The notes: generated by a model from the sequence alone, not told the origin. DNA of 64,000 nucleotides from Dioscorea cayenensis subsp. rotundata (GCF_009730915.1 NC_052478.1:13861935-13925934), one strand, 5' to 3'; shown: positions 12,476-25,739, counted from the stretch's first letter. Numbers and translations: made by a program.

Positions 12476-13468
12476 CAGTGGCGGCTCAAAGCTTATAAAG
12501 GCCTAAAGCGCAAGCATGAAACGGGGCCTTAATTAATTAATAAAAAAAAAATTATTAAAAAAGTCATAATATAAAACAAACAATAACAAAATGATAGATA
12601 TCAAAACAAACAACAAAAAACAAATAACAAGATTATAAAATAAAGCTAGTTCAAAAAGTTCAAAAAGAAAATCCTTATTTTACATAAATTCAGAAATTGT
12701 TTAGTTGACTTGATATCATCTTTGTATCTTCAAATCACATCCATTTGTTCATGTTGAAAAAGATCATTGAGACTAAATAATCTCACAAAACACAAATTGA
12801 TCAAAAACTCCTTTTGAGAATACATCTTGTTACTTGTGAGTCGCCTTACGGTTGTTACTTGTGAGTCAGCTGTCAGCGAGTGATGAGTATCGCAAACAAG
12901 AACTCAATAGCAATGATAAAAACCTTTAACGGTATAAAAAAAATTATAATCTTTATTTATAATAGAAATTAAAAAATTTGACCGTTAGTAACTCATGCCT
13001 ATATTTTTTATTTTTTTATTTTTAGGAATAGGTTGGTTAGTTGGGAAAAGATAGAGCATTAATTATGCATTGAAGTATATTTTTTTTGGAAATAGATTTG
13101 TTTGTTGGGAGAAGAAGATAAGTAGTTATACATTAAAAAAAAATTAATTTATTAGTTTTTATTTAAAAAACTAGTTGATGAAAGATTTGAAATAGGTGAA
13201 ATATTAAATAAAAAAATTAAAATATTAATTAATTATACAACAAAAAAATTATTATGATTACAAAAATAGGATTTTAAAATTTTTAAAAATTTAAAGTTAA
13301 TGATGAGGCCTCAAATTTAATTCATAAGTTGTTATGGACTTGGAGTTATTATAATCATTTTGATAATTAAGATTTTAAAAACTATAGTGGTTTAATTTAA
13401 GATGAGGCCCTTGATTTTTGGGGGCCTAAAGCGATTGTTTGATCAGCTTTACCCTTGAGCCGCCCCTA
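12476..13468. mobile_element. hAT-like MITE, 8-bp TSD GTATTGAC
   Basis: A 993-bp AT-rich unit has inverted ends: left CAGTGGCGGCTCAA, and right, read inward, TAGGGGCGGCTCAAG. It is flanked by GTATTGAC at 12468-12475 and 13469-13476. The 8-bp duplication and the YAGKGGCGGCTCAA terminus fit non-autonomous hAT elements. A second inner repeat, 'gaggcc'/'ggcctaaagcg', is also inverted at both ends. There is no coding content. Confidence 0.85.
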
Positions 13469-13904
13469 GTATTGACTATATGGTTTGGCATCATTTGGTT
13501 CTGGGAAGCATGGCATGCACATCTATTTTAGATAATCATTCTACTGCATTGGATTAGCTACATGATTACTGTATCATGTGCTGAACCATGGCATCACTAC
13601 CAACTCACAGTTCATATCGGAAAATACGAAGTTGGACTAATTTAGAAACATTAGACCATGCACTATTATGGATTTTTGGCCACATTCTACATAGAAGCCT
13701 CTTATCTTTACATTTAAGTAAAACAAATGAGACTTTAAATATGAGACCGCCCAATGTGTGGTGTACGGCAGGGATGGTTTGAGAATTATGAGCTCATCAA
13801 GCGAAGGTAGGCTGGGTTCCATTCGTTAGCATATTACTGGACATAAACCTATGTTTTTGGTAAACAGTCGCTAAATGATGATTTGATGATGAAAATTTTC
13901 ATAA

Positions 13905-15290
13905 CTTACCACGTGTACATGTGTTCGATTATATGGGCTCAAAAAAAGAGTGTGTGAGTCGTGGTTATCAAAAGCACTATATCAAACCATTGTTATAAAA
14001 CACTGTAGCAAAAACATTGTTCACGCGGTCGCGTGGGAATTTCTGCAGCTCACGTAGGCGAGTGAAATCTCTCACCGTTGAGTGGAGGCACGTGACAGAC
14101 GCGGTTTCTGACTATAAATAGCCCTTTTGCCCTATTCTTTAGAGACTTTTTGCTAGCGTTTGAAGGGCGAAGTGGCTAGGGTTTCAAGAAGAGGTCTTTG
14201 GTGAATTTAGGGGGTGTTCTTCACCAACTTTGATAAATCTTTTCTCCCTCATAGCATCAAGGGAACTTTTGGCAACCTAACTTTGGAGAGGGATCCTTCA
14301 AGATGTTGGACGACCCATCAAGGCCTTCATCACGAATTCAAAGGGGTTTTATTCCATGGTTTTCATTGTTTTTCATTGCATTATTCTTTGCTTTGTAATT
14401 TTCCCCATGGAGGGCTAAACCCTAGTAGGTATTTGAGCATGTGAACCGGCCGTAGGATCATATTTTTGTATTGATTTACTTCATGTTTTCTATTAAATCC
14501 TAGTTTATTTAAGTTTCAATCTTATTTTCTTCTTGCTTGCATGTCGTATTGATCCTTATGATTGATTTGTATTACATGATTTGTTGTCGTGGTGAGAGAG
14601 GTCTCCATTAGGGTTAGAACTCTAAAAGATTGAAGAGGGTTGAGAGGGTGAGTCATGAGATAGTGGAGTGTCCCCTTTTTCCTCCGATGATTGCTTCCTA
14701 TATCCGTATTTCCTAGGCTTTATGCAGCCATACTTGGTATGAGGCGTGAGATTGAGAGATTTCTCTGCTAAGACCTTGTAGTGGGTTAGGGATCTTTCAC
14801 CTAAAAGTAGGGTTAGATCTATCTTTAGGAATCGGTTGTACTCTTAGATATCCCTAGAGTTTATTGCAGTCATATATGGTGTGAGGTGTTGAGATTGAGC
14901 AATTTCTCCACTGGGACCTCATAAGGGACTAGTATCGATGGCTTGGAGGCAGGGACCGATTGTTCTTGGATTACCTCAGCTCATCTAACTCAGTTTAGAA
15001 ATATTTAATAAATCTTGTGCTTCATGTTACATCCTAGGGGAAGCATTGCCCAGGTACCTCATCTTTATTGATTGAGACTTCTCTTATTTTCTATTTTCCC
15101 TTTCCTTGCTTGTGATATTCATATTCTTGCGATTGAGTTCATTTCACCATAATCTTGATTCCAACTAGATAACTGAGAAGTTGTTATTACTAATACTTCC
15201 GTTCCCTGTGGATTCAACTACCCGACTCACTGGATACTTTATTACTTCGACACCGGTGCACTTGTGGTACACGCATGTAAATTGGTGTGT
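13905..15290 (+). repeat. Truncated LTR, copy B of the TGATAAGTGC family
   Basis: Alignable blocks match solo LTR copy D: the 'taccacgtgtacatgtg' stretch, the 'cactgtagcaaaaacattgttcacgcgg' stretch, the CACGCGGTCGCGTGG motif, 'ctccatgg-agggctaaaccctagtagg' near 14405, and the 3' end '...cacttgtggtacacgcatg...gtgtca'. The 5' part before about 13905 is missing, so it starts inside the LTR. No TSD can be set. Confidence 0.6.
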
Positions 15291-15329
15291 CATGGAAACC
15301 ATCACAACCATGATCTATCCACATAACAC

Positions 15330-16440
15330 CTAGAGAAGCCGTGCTAGGATGTGACTTGGAGCCCAATCAATAACCTACTTACCACTAGAATCACAATACC
15401 CGCGGTGAGGCCTTGGGTGGACCTAATATTATAAATACCCTAAGATTTTTTGATCTTGGGGATTTTTTTGCTAAATTTGGTAGAGCGGCTAGAGTTCTAG
15501 AAATCTGAGCTATTGGAGATGAGTTTCACCATAATTTCAGCAGATTTTAGTGAGTTGTCCAAGGGAGATTCAACATGCATCATTAGTGGAGTGCGTGCGA
15601 AGAAATTCGGTGCAGTCTTGACAATCTTGGGATCCACTCAACCTCAACCTTCAGAGATATATTGAAGGAAGTTAATCTAAGAGTTCTTAATTCTTTATTC
15701 TTTGTTCCGATGGATTTATCTTTATTTATATCTCTATTCTTGATCTAGGGGAATTGTATGTGTAGGTATTTTGCCTATTACTGGTGAACCTTGACTGATA
15801 ATTTAATAAATGTTTTCTAGTCTTTTGTGATACATTACATGTTTCTTGAATGCTTATTTTGTTGATGTGGTGAGGAAGATATGACCCTACATCAGAACAC
15901 ACATGTTTTGTTAGATCTATGCATGCACTAAAAGATTAGGAATGGCTAGGTTACTAGATTAGGGGTTGATCACTTGTTAGGCTTAGGGTTTGATTTGTCT
16001 CTTTTAGAGGAGTTCCTGAACTTAAAGAAAACACAAGAGGTTGGGATAAAAAGAGATTCTATCTTAAGTTCCTAGTGATTTAGACCTGGTTGCCAAGAGA
16101 TTGGGACCAGTAAGCCTCTGAATTCCCTTCGTCCAACATTAGAACACGATTGTCATAACTCAATGCATATCATAAGCAATAGTTAAGAAAACTCTCATAC
16201 GATTACCCAACTCCTTCCAATTGTGCTTAACAATCCTCAATTGTATTAATTAATAAAATTATAGAAGTAGACTTAAGAAACAACGTAGATGATTAGGCTA
16301 TCGATTAAGTGAAAAAGAAGTAATAGGAGCCTCTCGTTGTCCTTTGAGGAATACGACTCTCGTGCTCGCCTTCAAGGTTTTACTTGATGTCTCGTACATT
16401 TGTGGTACTCACAGATTCAACCCTATCTATATATTTACAC
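15330..16440 (+). repeat. Probable old gypsy-type LTR fragment
   Basis: This non-coding block has the build of a plant gypsy LTR read on the plus strand. It has a TATAAATACCC box-like stretch near 15431 and a late segment 'ctctcgtgctcgccttcaaggttttacttgatg...cgtacatttgtggtactcaca' like the U5 end of other plant LTRs. I could not find terminal TG/CA with a TSD, nor a partner LTR. Confidence 0.4.
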
Positions 16441-17278
16441 ACACCCTAAGAGTATGTCAATGGACAAGTAAATATTGAAGAACAAGTGCTATGTTCTTAC
16501 ATATATTTGAACATCATTCTAAGAATTGTGTTATTAAGTTTATGTTTAAACGATCAGTAGAAACCATTAGCATATACTTTTATTTAGTGTTAAATGGAGT
16601 CTAACGAATGCAAGAGACACTTCTTAGAGCACAAGATCCTATTCCAGAAGATTGCCTAGATAAAAGATGGAAATGGTTTAAGGTATGGTGATTGTGTATC
16701 ATATTTTTAAATCTATTTTATAATTAATAGTTGAGTTTTATGTTTCTTACAACATTTTTTTAGTGATTTGTTTCAAGGGTTGTTTTAGGGCATTAGATGG
16801 AACACATATCATTGTTAATGTGCCAGCAATTGATAAACCCAGATATTATAATAGAAAAGTAGATATATCTACCAATGTCCTAGGTATATGTTCGAAGGAT
16901 ATGAAGTTTATATATATGTTACCAAAATGGAAAGGATCAGCATTAGATTCAAGGGTATTATGAGATGTCATTTCTAGGATTTAATTAATGAGTGATAAAT
17001 TATAATTTAACTATTATAATTTATTACAGTGGTATTATTATCTTGTGGATGTTGGATATGCAAATTGTGAAGGATTTCTTTCTCCATATAGAGGCTATCG
17101 GTATCATCGTAATGAATGGAGACAAGGGTATACCCATATGCAAAGAAGAGCTCTTCAATAAAAGACACTCTATCGCAAGAAATGTAATAGGAAGAACTTT
17201 TGGATTATTAAAAATGTGTTGGGCTATTTTTAGAAGTCGATCTTTTTACCCAATCAAGCTCCAAAACTGCATTATAAT

Positions 17279-20021
17279 CAAGATTGTCAGACCCGGCCCG
17301 GGCATTGACCCCGCTAAGCTCGGGGGTCAGGAGTCAATGGGTTCGACCGGGTTGAACCTGCGTTGAACCAGGGTCAATAATAAAATATAAAAAAATATTA
17401 TAATAGTTAATAATGAGTAATAAATCCCATGTGAGTGGGTTATCGTATCCATAGAGAATAGTGAATAGAAACACAACGATTGCTACTTAACTAAGTGAAG
17501 ATAAAACAATAATGGTGTGGATAAGATCAATATGAACGAGACTAAAGAAAATAAGAAAGAGAGGCACGATAAAATGAGAGGAAAGACAATCAATAGAAAG
17601 TGGGGCACTCGGACATTGCTCCCCCTAGGGTTATTGATTCAAGTGCAAGACCAACTATTATGTCTCCTAACTGATGCTTAATGAGTCATGAAAATCCTAA
17701 AATACATGGTCCCAAACCTAAGGTCAACTGTAATTAACTCTACACTATGTCCCGACGGAGAAATCGCTCAGTCTCAACACCTCACACTGTGCAAAGTTGC
17801 AAGAAGTTCTAGGGATTCCAAGTGATAAACCCTATTTCTATATGTAGATCTAACCCTTTCGTCCAAGTAAAAGACCCCTAGTCACGATTAAGCCCCAGAT
17901 ACTAAGGATTACTTCAACACTTCACTCTGTTGCTTGCGCAATTAAGCCTTAGCGGAGTTCCTCTCTTAGCACTTCACTCTATTATGACCGCAAAGAACTC
18001 TAGAAAATGGAGGTAGGATAAATCACACCATAGGGGAAAGGGGATGCTCCGCTACCTCTCGACTCACCCTCTCGACCCTCTCTGATCTTGCTTTGTCTAA
18101 CTCTCATGGTGTGTCACTCACTTTCAAGGATTACCAATGTAGACTCTCAACCTTATTGTCACTCTAAGGGAAAAATCATTCAACAATCATTCAAGATTGG
18201 AACTCAATTAAAAACATCAATTAAGGGAAACATAATAAAATGTCAATGAAACAATAGCATCCTAAGGTTTACAAGTCCAGTACCCACTATGGGGTTTAGC
18301 TCTCCATGGAGCAAGATACAATCAATAATGAAATCGAAAGTAAAAACATGTAATCCATAAGAAGAACCCCCTCAGTATTCGTTTCGATGGTCTTGTGGAG
18401 TAGCCTCGTCCTCTCCAAAGGTCCCCTTGTCAAGCCTAGGGCACACCTCACCGGATCGGTGCCGATGAAAGCTCCCCCAATAACTATCTTCCAAGAGAAA
18501 CGCGGTGTCGAAGCCGTAGAACCACTCCAAAAGCCTTGCCAAAGCCCCTTTAAACCCTAGCCGCAAGCCTCTCAAAAGATGGACAAAAGATGGAAAGAAG
18601 GATGAAAGATGGATCCCAAAATCGGTACAAGTCACGACTTTATAAAAGGCTAGAATCGAGTATCCACACGGGCATGGGTAATTTCCACACGCCCGTGTGG
18701 ATTTCTGGATCTCTGATTTTCTGTGGGCTGTGAACAGTAACTGCCACAGTAAATTGCTACATTACCTGCTACAGTACTCCGCCAAAATACTCCTGGATCC
18801 ACACTTTTCATTGAGGCGACATAAACAGGCACACGTTTATGCCGTAGATCACATCGTTTCTTCAATAAAATGCCATATTGGTGAAGATCTTGCTAACATT
18901 ACACAAGTCGGAATAGGCAAATGTGACTGCCTTTGTGCCCCTCTAAACCATGTAATTGCTTGAGCGAATGGAGGTTGGCACACATTCACGTATCTTCGAT
19001 CACAACTTGTGTCTTCACATTTGTTCACTCGAAGATTTCATCAACAAAGTACAATCGCAATCTACTTTGGCTTCTTTCTTTCATTATTTGGCTCCACAAC
19101 CCTTCATGCATGAAAGTTCACAAATACACATGTATTAGCGCTAAAATCTGATAAAAGTAATGCTCATCGTAAGAAAAGAATAGTTCGTATTACTAATACA
19201 CAAGCACTTATCAATGAGCAAATATAATATTAAAACCATAATTATAATATAAAAAACTACTCAAATTTTATAGTTAAATTGATAAATGACCTTATATACA
19301 ATAATGTTTTCTAATCATGTAATTTATTTTTATGTTTTTAAATATTTACAAATTTAATATATTAATATATAATTATCGAACTTCTCTTGGTGTTTTTTAT
19401 TTATTTATTTGTTTATAGGTTGATTTTATTAGAATAGAAAAGAAATTTAATTCACTAATTTTTATCTTTTTATATGGATGATATATTTTATCAATAAATT
19501 ATATAATTTACCCGATCTCAGTTGAGTTTTTATTTTATTTTAATTTTCTTATTATTTTTATTTAGTTAGAATATTTTATTTTTATATTTTATAATAAAAT
19601 TACACTCATTTATTGTTTTATTTTCTTAATAAATTAATTTTTTTAAAAGTATTTACATAACATATTAATGGATTTTATTTTTAAATGTTAATTTTTGTTG
19701 ATATGTTTATGATATATATATATATATATTATAATTCTATTTATTGATTGAAAATTAAAAATTAATATTAATAAATATACATGGTTTTGTGGTTTTCAAT
19801 GAGAAAATAATAATAAAGTATTAAATATTGTAAAAATTCCAACATTGTGACTTGTTTGACCCAGCCGGGTCAACCGGTTCCCGGTTGAATCGCCCGGGTC
19901 ACCGGGTTTATACAGGGTTTTTCCATACCTGGTTAAATGGGGTATACCCAGGCCGGCCACATGGCCTGTTCCCGGTTTTTCCGGTTGAACCGGCCGGGCC
20001 AGTCCGGGTCTGACTACCTTG
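17279..20021. mobile_element. Non-autonomous DNA element with 8-bp TSD ATTATAAT
   Basis: The ends are inverted: left CAAGATTGTCAGACCCGG, and right, read inward, CAAGGTAGTCAGACCCGG. ATTATAAT flanks both sides (17271-17278 and 20022-20029). Removing the element and one TSD copy restores the Harbinger transposase frame from LQNCIII to ACCLLHN, so the limits are firm. GC-rich 'ccgggtcaaccggttcccggttgaa' repeats lie near the right end. An 8-bp TSD suggests the hAT superfamily, although the terminus is not a classic one. Its own sequence is about 950 bp; the rest is a nested solo LTR. Confidence 0.85.
17418..19213 (-). repeat. Solo LTR, copy C, flanked by ATGAG
   Basis: On the minus strand it starts TGATAAGTGCTTGTG at 19213 and follows copy A closely, including CACACGGGCGTGTGG motifs (18660-18705) and the 'gctctccatggagc' stretch near 18300. 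ATGAG stands at 17413-17417 and 19214-19218, which looks like the TSD. The 3' end reads ...GGATTTATTA and not ...CA, so it lacks the last bases seen in A and D, or has a variant end. Confidence 0.7.
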
Positions 20022-20447
20022 ATTATAATTGCTTGTTGCCTTTTACATAATTTTATTAGAAAGGAAATGCTTACTGATCTAATAGAAGCACAATTAGATG
20101 CAAAATGGGAAGCTTAATTTCACAATATGGATGTGGCACATGGTGATGGTGATCATTTTAATACAATTGAAGCAAGTAATGAGTGTCTACTTTGAGAGAA
20201 AATTTAGCAACACAAATGTGGAATTAATTTCTTGTTAATAGACATAGATGTTGACTAGTGTATTACTAATTATTTTTTTTAGTTCTATCTTATATTTTGT
20301 GATTTGAATAATTATTTATTTTTTGGTTTATGTTGGAACATCTATGTTATATTTTGGAACATCAATAAAGTCATAATTTCTTAGTTATGCTATGAAACCT
20401 TTTTATTTAGTAACATTTTTGGTTTATTATTTGGTAATGAGTTAGGA

Positions 20448-21357
20448 ATGGAGTCTACTAGCACTCTTCAGAAAAATGCAATAAAAAAGAAAGATCGTAG
20501 GCAATGGTCCAATAAGGAGGATGAAGCACTTCTTGATATTTTGATTGAAGCCGTGAATGAAAATCAAAGACTTAATAATGGGATATTCAAAACAAATACC
20601 TTGAAAGTGGCTGAGATAAAGATGGAACAAAAATTTCCTAATTGTGGAATTAAGATGAAACCCCACATTGAATCTGCAATGAAAAGATTAAGGGCAGTTT
20701 ATAACACAGTTTATGATATGCTAAATCAAAGTGGTTTTGGTTGGGATGATGATAAAAAAAATTATTACAGTAGACAGTGACTCTGTGTGGTTTGATTATA
20801 TTCAGGTTGGTGTTTATTTTTTTTACGTACTTAATTTCAATTTCTTTTGTTTATTATTTATCTTTGATAAATTAAAAATAAAACTCATTTTGTATTATTT
20901 TATAGAATCATCCAAGCGCAAAGCATTTTAGGAATACATTAATCCCACTTTTTGATAAGCTTGCTTATGCTTTTGGAAAGGACTATGCTACTGGTAAAGA
21001 AGTTGTTATCCCTACTGATGTTATTAAGGAACTAGATCATGAAGAAGTAGAACAAAATGATGATGTTAACGATGATGATAATGACATTAGAGTAGATTCC
21101 ACCCAATAAACATCTATCAACTAGTCATGATCTAGAAGAAAACATGATCATATGGAAGGTCAACCAAGAAAAAAATTGGAAGAGCAAATATTCTTGCTAA
21201 CATCATGTCTAAATTGGGAAAATGTTTTAATAAGTGGCTAGAATGTAACATAGAACGATTGGAGCAAGTTGCAGATCACCTTGGAGTTGCAAAAAATGTG
21301 TTTGATAATTCGGGGAGCCTCATGAATGATATGAAGAAAATGAATTTAACAGATTAA
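20448..21357 (+). pseudogene. PIF/Harbinger ORF1: Myb/SANT-like DNA-binding protein
   Basis: Exon 1 (20448-20777) encodes MESTSTLQKN, then a Myb/SANT-like domain with RRQWSNKEDEALLDILIEAV, FKTNTLKVAEIKMEQKFPNC and YDMLNQSGFGWDDDKK. The following VDSDSVWFDYIQ ends at about 20804. A second exon from about 20906 gives NHPSAKHFRNTLIPLFDKLA and an acidic stretch with NDDVNDDDND, then a stop at 21107 and further frames with stops. Plant PIF/Harbinger elements carry such a Myb-like ORF1 beside the transposase, and this one lies next to the transposase in the same orientation. The 3' part is broken. Confidence 0.72.
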
Positions 21358-22447
21358 GGGCGCTTAGTTGGAACAGAAATAATGTTATTTGTGCCCCATT
21401 GATTGCATATATTTTGGGGTTGTGATGATGGTGATCGTATTTCATTTGTGAAGTCATTAACATAGATATTTCTTAATTTAAAGATTATCCATTTTGTCTT
21501 AAGACGAAGACTTTGTTATTAGTTAGATAAACTTTGTGACACTAATTGCAAAACTATGTTTATCTTGATGAAAGTGTTAGTTAATTTTATTTTATTTGTA
21601 GCAATGACTTAGAGGACTTTATTTTTAATTAATGAGTTTATTACTCTAACTTTATCATATTGATGATTTTGTGTATAATTTCTCTAAGGAAATAGTTACA
21701 AACTATAATTTTTGCAAATTGGTTATATTGTAATCTATATTTTGTGGGCATTATTTATAGGTTTTTTTAATAATTTAATAGAAACTCATAAATATACCGA
21801 CAAGTAAATCATTAAGGAAAAGATAAAAGAAAAAAGTCTATTTTAAAAAAGAGTATATAATTTTATTATAAAAGGGTAATTTTGTCTATTTACATATCAT
21901 TTATATTATATCCTGTCATTATCCGATCAACTCCAAACATAAATTAGAATAACAAAATGATGTCTAATGGCTTATCCAGTGTGCATCAAATATAAGGTAT
22001 GATATGAGCTTATTATATCCATATCATTTCCTACTCCTATTAAATCCTCAAATCATATCCACCCCTATCCTATCCTATCCATCAAATGGCTCTAAAAATA
22101 ATAATAGGATGAGAAGTTAAAGTATTTTAGTATTTAATTTTTTTATTTTATTTTATTTTATTATATATATATATATATATATTATTTGAATCCCCACTCA
22201 AACCATCCACAAACATCACGAGTAAAGCATTTTTTCCTAATAACAAAGATCTTGTGTTGAAAGGGTGAACAAAATCGGGTACCGATCCCGTTTTAAAAAT
22301 TGCATAAGGTATCCGATTTTTCTGATTAGCAAAAACTCCACTCATATCCGACACGATTTAAACCGAATACCAAAAACCGGGTAGCCGGTTTAAATAGCAA
22401 ATCCAAATTTAAATTTTACTTGTCTTATGAAATTTTTTATATAATAA
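21358..22447. other. AT-rich spacer, with possible element end near 21.95-22.10 kb
   Basis: No gene is seen. A 'cacccctatcctatcctatcc' stretch near 22051-22080 and 'catcaaatggc' resemble the ends of small DNA elements or of the Harbinger element, but I could not pair it with an inverted partner. An AT run (22163-22182) follows. Confidence 0.35.
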
Positions 22448-22522
22448 CACTACATAAAAACAAATATGACAAACTTATAACTTACAAAAACAATTAAAAT
22501 CTTATATTGTTCTTTATAAAAA

Positions 22523-22559
<37 letters not shown>

Positions 22560-23040
22560 TATCAATCGTACCTTTAGGAGATTGAATATTTTTTTTAATT
22601 TTAGCCCCTACAAATTTTAAATTTATTAAAATATATATAAGACAATATTTATAATTTAATTTGCAACGATATGCGACATTTTTTGCGACACATTTTGTGT
22701 GGCAAATTTTGTTGCAACTGTATGACATATTACAACATTTTTTGCGACACATTTTAATTATCGCAAAAGTTTTATGTGTCACAAATAGTGTTGCAACTAT
22801 ATGAGACATTTTGCAACAAATCTTGCATAACATTTTAATTGTCACAAATTATGTTGCAACTTGTGAGACATTTTGCAACACATTTTTATTGTCGCAAATT
22901 ATATCACAAATTAATTATTTAGAAGAAACAAAATTGTAACACGGTTTATAACTATTTGTAATAATTTTTGAAACATTTTTTTACAAACCTGTTTTAAAGC
23001 CCAATTTACAATCGCAACAATTACTTTTATAATATTTTGC
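22448..23040. repeat. Left terminus and subterminal repeat array (CACTA-like)
   Basis: After CACTACATAAAAAC come a (TAA)n microsatellite (about 22526-22557) and then several copies of short motifs built on TTGCGACACATTTT, TTGCAACACATTTT and TGTCACAAAT, in both orientations (22660-22905). There is no coding content. Confidence 0.65.
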
Positions 23041-23234
23041 AAAATAATTATTCCGATCTATAAGTATCCAATACAACAATCCAATAGAAAATTTAATAGT
23101 CCAAACATCTAATATAACAAACCAATACAAAATGTAATAGTCCAAACATCCAATATAATAATAAAAAGGTATAAAAGTATGTAATAATCCAAAATATCAC
23201 ATTCATTTTGTTGCAATTTCATCGACACCTTTAT

Positions 23235-25725
23235 CTTGCTAGAGACTGTACAACATCCTTTGAAGAGTGCTGAGGGGCATGGGAAGCACACTCCGCAGTC
23301 CTGGCACCAGCAAGTGCCATTCGAAACTCCACTGTCGACAGGCGAAGAAATTCTCCACCTGTTGTCCGACTCGATTGGCTCGACAACTTTAACAGATCCA
23401 TCAATTAATCCAATTATGAACTGATTTGGCTCCTATAGGTGAGTTGCAATCACCAGAGGATACACTGGCGGGTTACTGCAATGAAAATTGTACATATTAT
23501 TACATGTTATGAAAGTATAAGTGGTTGTTTTATGAATTATGAGTTTCCAAATGTTAAATTATAGGACGGCAGTTTCAGTATGATAAACCAAGTACCTGTT
23601 CTACTTTAGATGCATCGTAAATTGCTATTTGTGCTTCATGGGATACTAATAAGTGAATTGATCGGAATGGAACTGCACTCGAATATCACTAGCAGGTGGT
23701 TTCCCTGCAGCCAATTGAATTGCAATGGATTTCTTTTTCTCCCAGCTGTCAGTATTCCATATACATAGCTGCAGCAACGATCATTATGAATATAATCATT
23801 AAGCAAGCCATCTCAGAGTAAGAGACAGCTTTTCACTGGCAAAAATAAGAGAGACATAACCACCAGTCAACTTGTGAAGTAGTGTCAAGAAGGGGAAGGA
23901 AGAAATTCAACTCTACCTGAGCATCAGCACCAAAGAAACCAAGATGCCAAGATTGTTGGAAAAGGCAAGTCCAGTTAAGAGCTTCTGATGACCACTTAAA
24001 TTTTTTTTAACCTGAATCAAAATTATAAGAACTAGTAAGCATTAATGGAAACTAGTGGTGTGAATCCAAAAACTGATCAGCAGAATACTACCTCATAAAC
24101 CCTAACATTATAAATGTGTATAGCAGTGTCTTCCATTCCAATAGCGATGATGTCATTGTCTAGTAAATGGAAGGCTAAAAAAGTCGAAGTAGGTGGCGGC
24201 GGCATGAATGCAGCCATTATCTAAAAAAGATAATATAAATGTGTTGATGTCGAAGACAGATGACAGAATCAAGACCATGGACATAATTATTTAATTAGCA
24301 ATGCTGCAATGGTTTACCTTGAATGTCATCTTGTTAAACAAAGAGACCTTCCCTCCACATGCCGACATGACATATGAATCATTCTTTGAGAGTGCTATGC
24401 AAAGAACTGCTTCTTCAGGGTTGGTATTTGATGCATCATTGGTCATAAGAAGACCATTGTTTGGTTGCCAATGCTGTGGAACAATACTGCCAGTGGCCTT
24501 TAACCCCCGACCAAGTTAGAACTTAAATGTTTCACAAAAAAAGATCCATCAATAAGCAAGCAAAAGAAATGCTAGCCCTTCTCTTGCCACTAGGATTCTG
24601 CTCATTCCGACTCCATTTCCATGATCTCTGGATAGCATTTGATCCGAGAGCTAACAAACCACCTCCAAAATTTGTGTAAAAAAGTCTTGGAACCTGAACA
24701 ATTTCACAACCATCATACAAGGAAATAAAGACAATGTGCGCCAATAAGCACAAACTGACTATTAGGGTAACAACATTCACCTTGCTGGTAGGCTCTGTGC
24801 CTTCTAGCATTGAAACAACACGGCAATGAAGTGGGTCCAAAATTTCAGATAATTCCCGTTGTTTGGCCTTATCAGATAAATCCTCCAAAATTCTGGTTTT
24901 AATCTCCATCTCCCTAGAAGAAGGTGAACCCCCATTCTAAAAAGAAATCCATAGAAGCAAGAAAAAACTAAAATACCTGTTTTTTTTAAAAAACATTTAA
25001 AGTGCGATGCAAAAATGATATTAAGAACAACATTTACATCCAAGAGTATTCCATCTTTCATGGTTAAAGTCAAAATCAATGTTCAAGATAAAAGTAGGTT
25101 TCATTAGATAGATCTATTCTAAACCCAACCACCCCACAATTAATCGTACTTACAAGCATAGGAGATGGCTTTGCAGGAGAGCTTCTGTCTAAGCAATCCA
25201 ACCTACTTATGCTTGGGGAGATGCTTGCAACCACAGGAGCACCCAAAACCCGATTTAAAACATAGTATTCATGAGGATGTCCTTGGGAAAGTATATTGTA
25301 TGTTAAGGTTATCAGTCCACCACCTTGACAGGAGAACTTTTATATTGAAGCTCTGAATGCTTCAAAAGATTGATTTCCAAAAGCTCACAGAGATCTATGT
25401 CCTTCTGCATTGGCAAGTATCTTAAACCCATTGTCCATTGTTGTAGCCACAAGAAGGTTTCCTTCTTTATTAAATCTCAATCGTGGGAGAGACTGTTGTG
25501 GTTAATGCTAATGAGTCAAAGACCTTGCAATATATTTATATAATTCTATGGCAATAATATAAAAACTGACCTGAAGTCCACCATCTGCATCTGTGCTTGT
25601 GAGCATGCTCACATTGTCCACATCCCAAAACTTTATTTGATTTTCTTCACTAGCAGCCAAAAAGTGGTTTTGGGTAGTGTCAAACTGAACAACACCAGCT
25701 GCCAGCTGATTTTTTTCCGGAAACC
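23235..25725 (-). pseudogene. TPR-like: 3' half of a TOPLESS-related corepressor gene
   Basis: Exons read in gene order on the minus strand encode the C-terminal WD40 part of TOPLESS-related proteins, Groucho-type corepressors in auxin and other signalling. Landmarks are GVVQFDTTQNHFLAA and QIKFWDVDNVSMLTSTDADG (25573-25710), RLRFNKEGNL-type sequence (25430-25490), LEDLSDKAKQRELSEILDPL (about 24830-24890), LALGSNAIQRSWKWSRNEQN (24595-24655), WQPNNGLLMTNDA and ALSKNDSYVMSACGGKVSLF (24335-24475), DIIAIGMEDTAIHIYN (24110-24160), CIWNTDSWEKKKSIAIQLAA (23700-23770) and FIIGLIDGSVKVVEP (23372-23416). Introns are kept. The N-terminal LisH/CTLH and first WD40 parts are absent. Frame changes near 23660 and 25350 and a stop at about 23435 (before EPNQ) mark it as a non-functional fragment. 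Confidence 0.85.
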
Positions 25726-25739
25726 AACATATATTCTCT

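Larger units (their letters stand above)
16545..20195 (+). pseudogene. PIF/Harbinger transposase (HARBI1-like), split by a nested element
   Basis: Exon-like pieces give, in order, ETISIYFYLVLNGV and PIPEDCLDKRWKWFK (16557-16683), FRALDGTHIIVNVPA with YYNRKVDISTNVLGICSKDM (16763-16963), GYANCEGFLSPYRGYRYH (about 17058-17110), then in another frame EELFNKRHSIARNVIGRTFGLLK (17146-17215). After the nested element comes ACCLLHNFIRKEMLTDLIEAQLDA (20031-20105). This is the DDE nuclease of PIF/Harbinger elements, including the ALDGTH motif. Stops and a frame change near 17110-17140, and the inserted element at 17279-20021, kill the gene. Confidence 0.82.

Noticed and set aside
22450..22845. 131-residue minus-strand frame
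   Set aside because: It runs through the subterminal repeats and a TAA microsatellite; repeated residues mirror the DNA repeats.
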